DNA of 64,000 nt, from assembly GCF_024362485.1 (NCBI RefSeq), contig NZ_CP101456.1, forward strand, positions 1 through 64,000, written 5' to 3'. Positions 62,831 through 64,000 of this stretch are shown piece after piece. The stretch is from Natronobeatus ordinarius (GTDB lineage Archaea > Halobacteriota > Halobacteria > Halobacteriales > Natrialbaceae). Every line of letters starts with the position of its first letter. The first letter of the stretch is position 1. Below the pieces are notes generated by a model. It was not told the origin of the DNA. It ran no database searches and saw only the letters and a program-made list of their open reading frames with translations. A program made the position numbers and the translations under genes.

Positions 62831-63871
62831 TTACTCGGAGACGGCGCCCGTCCCGGACCGCTCGAGCGCCTCGAGGTCGATGTAGCCGCCGGGCATCGGG
62901 ACGCCGTCATAGACGTCCTCGGCGAGCAACAGCGAGCCGTCGAGGTCGGCGTAATCGAGCAGCGGCGCGAGGTGGCAGGCGGCGGCGATCGAGGCGTTCG
63001 ACTCCGACATACAGCCACACATGACCTGGAGCCCGTGGGCGCGGGCGGCGTGGACGATCCGGATCGCCTCCCGGAGGCCGCCACACTTCATCAGCTTCAG
63101 GTTGGCGACGTCACAGCGATCAGCGATTCGCGGCACGTCGTCGACCGTGATCAGCGACTCGTCGGCGGCGATCGGCAGCGGCGAGCGCTCGTAGACGTAG
63201 CCCAATCCCTCGGGGTTCTCCGCGGGGACGGGCTGTTCGACGAACTCGAGGTCGTAGGCGGCGATGGCTTCGATCTTCGCGACGGCTTCTTTCGGCGTCC
63301 AGGCCTCGTTGGCGTCGACGTAGATGCGCGCGTCGGGGGCGGTCTCGCGGATCGTGCGGACGATCTCCTCGTCGCGATCGGTGCCGAGTTTGACCTTGAG
63401 CGTCCCGTAGCCGCGCTCGACGGCCGTCTCGGTCTTCTCGCGCATCGTCTCCGTGTCGTCGATACCGATGGTGTACGACGATTCGACCGACTCGGCCGGG
63501 TCGAGCCCCCAGTAACGGAACAGCGGCTGCTCGAGCTGTTTCGCGGCGAGGTCGTGGAGGGCGATACTCACGGCACACCGCGCGGCGGGATTGTTCCGGA
63601 CCGTCTCGCGCATCCGGCGCTCGATCCGGGCGAGCTGGTGGGGGTCGCCGACCGCCTCGACGACGCCGAGCAGGTCGGGGAGGACGGCCTCGATCGTATC
63701 GGCAGTCTCGCCGTAGTGGGCCGACGGGCCCGCGCCGCCGACGCCGACGACGCCGTCCTCGTCCTCGATCGTGACGATCACGTTCTCGGCGTGGGTCGCC
63801 GTCCCGCGGGCGATCGTGAACGGGAACTCGAATGGGAGCTCGACGCGTTCGAAGGAGGTCTCGAGGCTCAC
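62831..63871 (-). CDS. Dipeptide (L-Ala-D/L-Glu type) epimerase, enolase superfamily
   Basis: A 346-residue MLE-subgroup enzyme. Catalytic Lys pair in TLKVKLGTDR, metal ligands in VDANEAW, EQPVP and ADESL, and the second Lys in LKLMKCGG. These identify the dipeptide epimerase group that racemises the second residue of a dipeptide. The start is GTG 63871, overlapping the stop of the upstream DUF1611-like gene (GTGA), the usual operon partner. Confidence 0.85.
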   Translation of the reverse strand: MSLETSFERVELPFEFPFTIARGTATHAENVIVTIEDEDGVVGVGGAGPSAHYGETADTIEAVLPDLLGVVEAVGDPHQLARIERRMRETVRNNPAARCAVSIALHDLAAKQLEQPLFRYWGLDPAESVESSYTIGIDDTETMREKTETAVERGYGTLKVKLGTDRDEEIVRTIRETAPDARIYVDANEAWTPKEAVAKIEAIAAYDLEFVEQPVPAENPEGLGYVYERSPLPIAADESLITVDDVPRIADRCDVANLKLMKCGGLREAIRIVHAARAHGLQVMCGCMSESNASIAAACHLAPLLDYADLDGSLLLAEDVYDGVPMPGGYIDLEALERSGTGAVSE

Positions 63872-64000
63872 AGCAGAACCTCCAGCAACTCGTCGGTGCC
63901 GTACCGGACGGGATCGGTCGCCGGTGCGCCGAGGGCCGCCTCGTACTCCTCGACGGTCGCCTGCGCGTCTTCCTCGGAGAGTCCGTACGTGTTGATCGCG
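63868..64000 (-). CDS. C-terminal end of a DUF1611-like protein (runs off the window)
   Basis: Only the last 43 codons are in the window: AINTYGLSEEDAQATVEEYE, ALGAPATDPVRYGTDELLEVLL. DUF1611 proteins commonly lie directly before dipeptide epimerases, as here (overlapping GTGA). The 5' end is beyond 64000. Confidence 0.6.
   Translation of the reverse strand, partial: AINTYGLSEEDAQATVEEYEAALGAPATDPVRYGTDELLEVLL

Noticed and set aside
62062-63084. Minus-strand frame over the histidine-repeat gene
   Set aside because: It consists of VIVTVV repeats mirroring the CAC-AAC array; the plus strand has a good start and membrane helices.

Overview
The window is chromosomal DNA of an extremely halophilic archaeon (class Halobacteria). 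The signs are the GC-rich sequence, very acidic proteins, many CTCGAG-rich motifs, the bacterioruberin carotenoid genes (crtD, lyeJ, cruF), tRNA-Gly(CCC) and tRNA-Thr(GGT), an IS1341-type TnpB element and many haloarchaea-specific small proteins. The order Natrialbales is plausible, but the sequence alone does not fix the genus.

Region 1 (1-5.9 kb) is a lower-GC surface-glycan locus: a frameshifted multi-pass membrane protein, a Wzx-type flippase, an asparagine-synthase-like protein lacking the glutaminase cysteine, and a GalE-like epimerase. Two broken C-terminal pieces of UDP-glucose dehydrogenase at 12.7 and 14.7 kb suggest that related genes were broken up by the next region.

Region 2 (6-20.1 kb) is an accessory island. 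It holds two paralogous cassettes, each a winged-helix gene diverging from an overlapping operon that ends in a coiled-coil protein with a conserved C-terminal domain (6.2-8.2 and 15.0-17.1 kb). Between and after them are toxin-antitoxin modules, intact and decayed: UPF0175/DUF3368, wHTH with a PemK remnant, MntA with an interrupted HepT, a PIN remnant, a HEPN-like protein with a wHTH-nucleotidyltransferase, a truncated second mntA and a TumE-like fragment. A solo TnpB element and three MITEs of two families are also present. One MITE has interrupted hepT and can be removed on paper to restore the reading frame; a sister copy has a paralogous empty site.

Region 3 (20.6-29.3 kb) has an extraordinary secreted acidic repeat protein, a small membrane protein, a VapBC pair with a palindromic operator, an SDR, the bacterioruberin genes crtD-lyeJ-cruF and a wHTH/TumE-like pair.

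Region 4 (29.5-64 kb) is mostly housekeeping and metabolism: hisE with a DUF151 protein, phosphoesterase, phosphoribosyltransferase, amine oxidase, membrane-anchored Mrr-like nuclease, two HemG-like flavodoxins, nadE, tRNAs, an ArsM fusion diverging from a cysteine-rich HxlR regulator, lactate permease with D-lactate dehydrogenase, a 7TM-PAS histidine kinase, an isolated nuoCD, an amidohydrolase, a histidine-repeat membrane protein and a dipeptide epimerase beside a DUF1611-like gene. Small scars occur here too: a NikR C-terminal fragment, and an att-like repeat at tRNA-Gly next to an AT-rich orphan gene.
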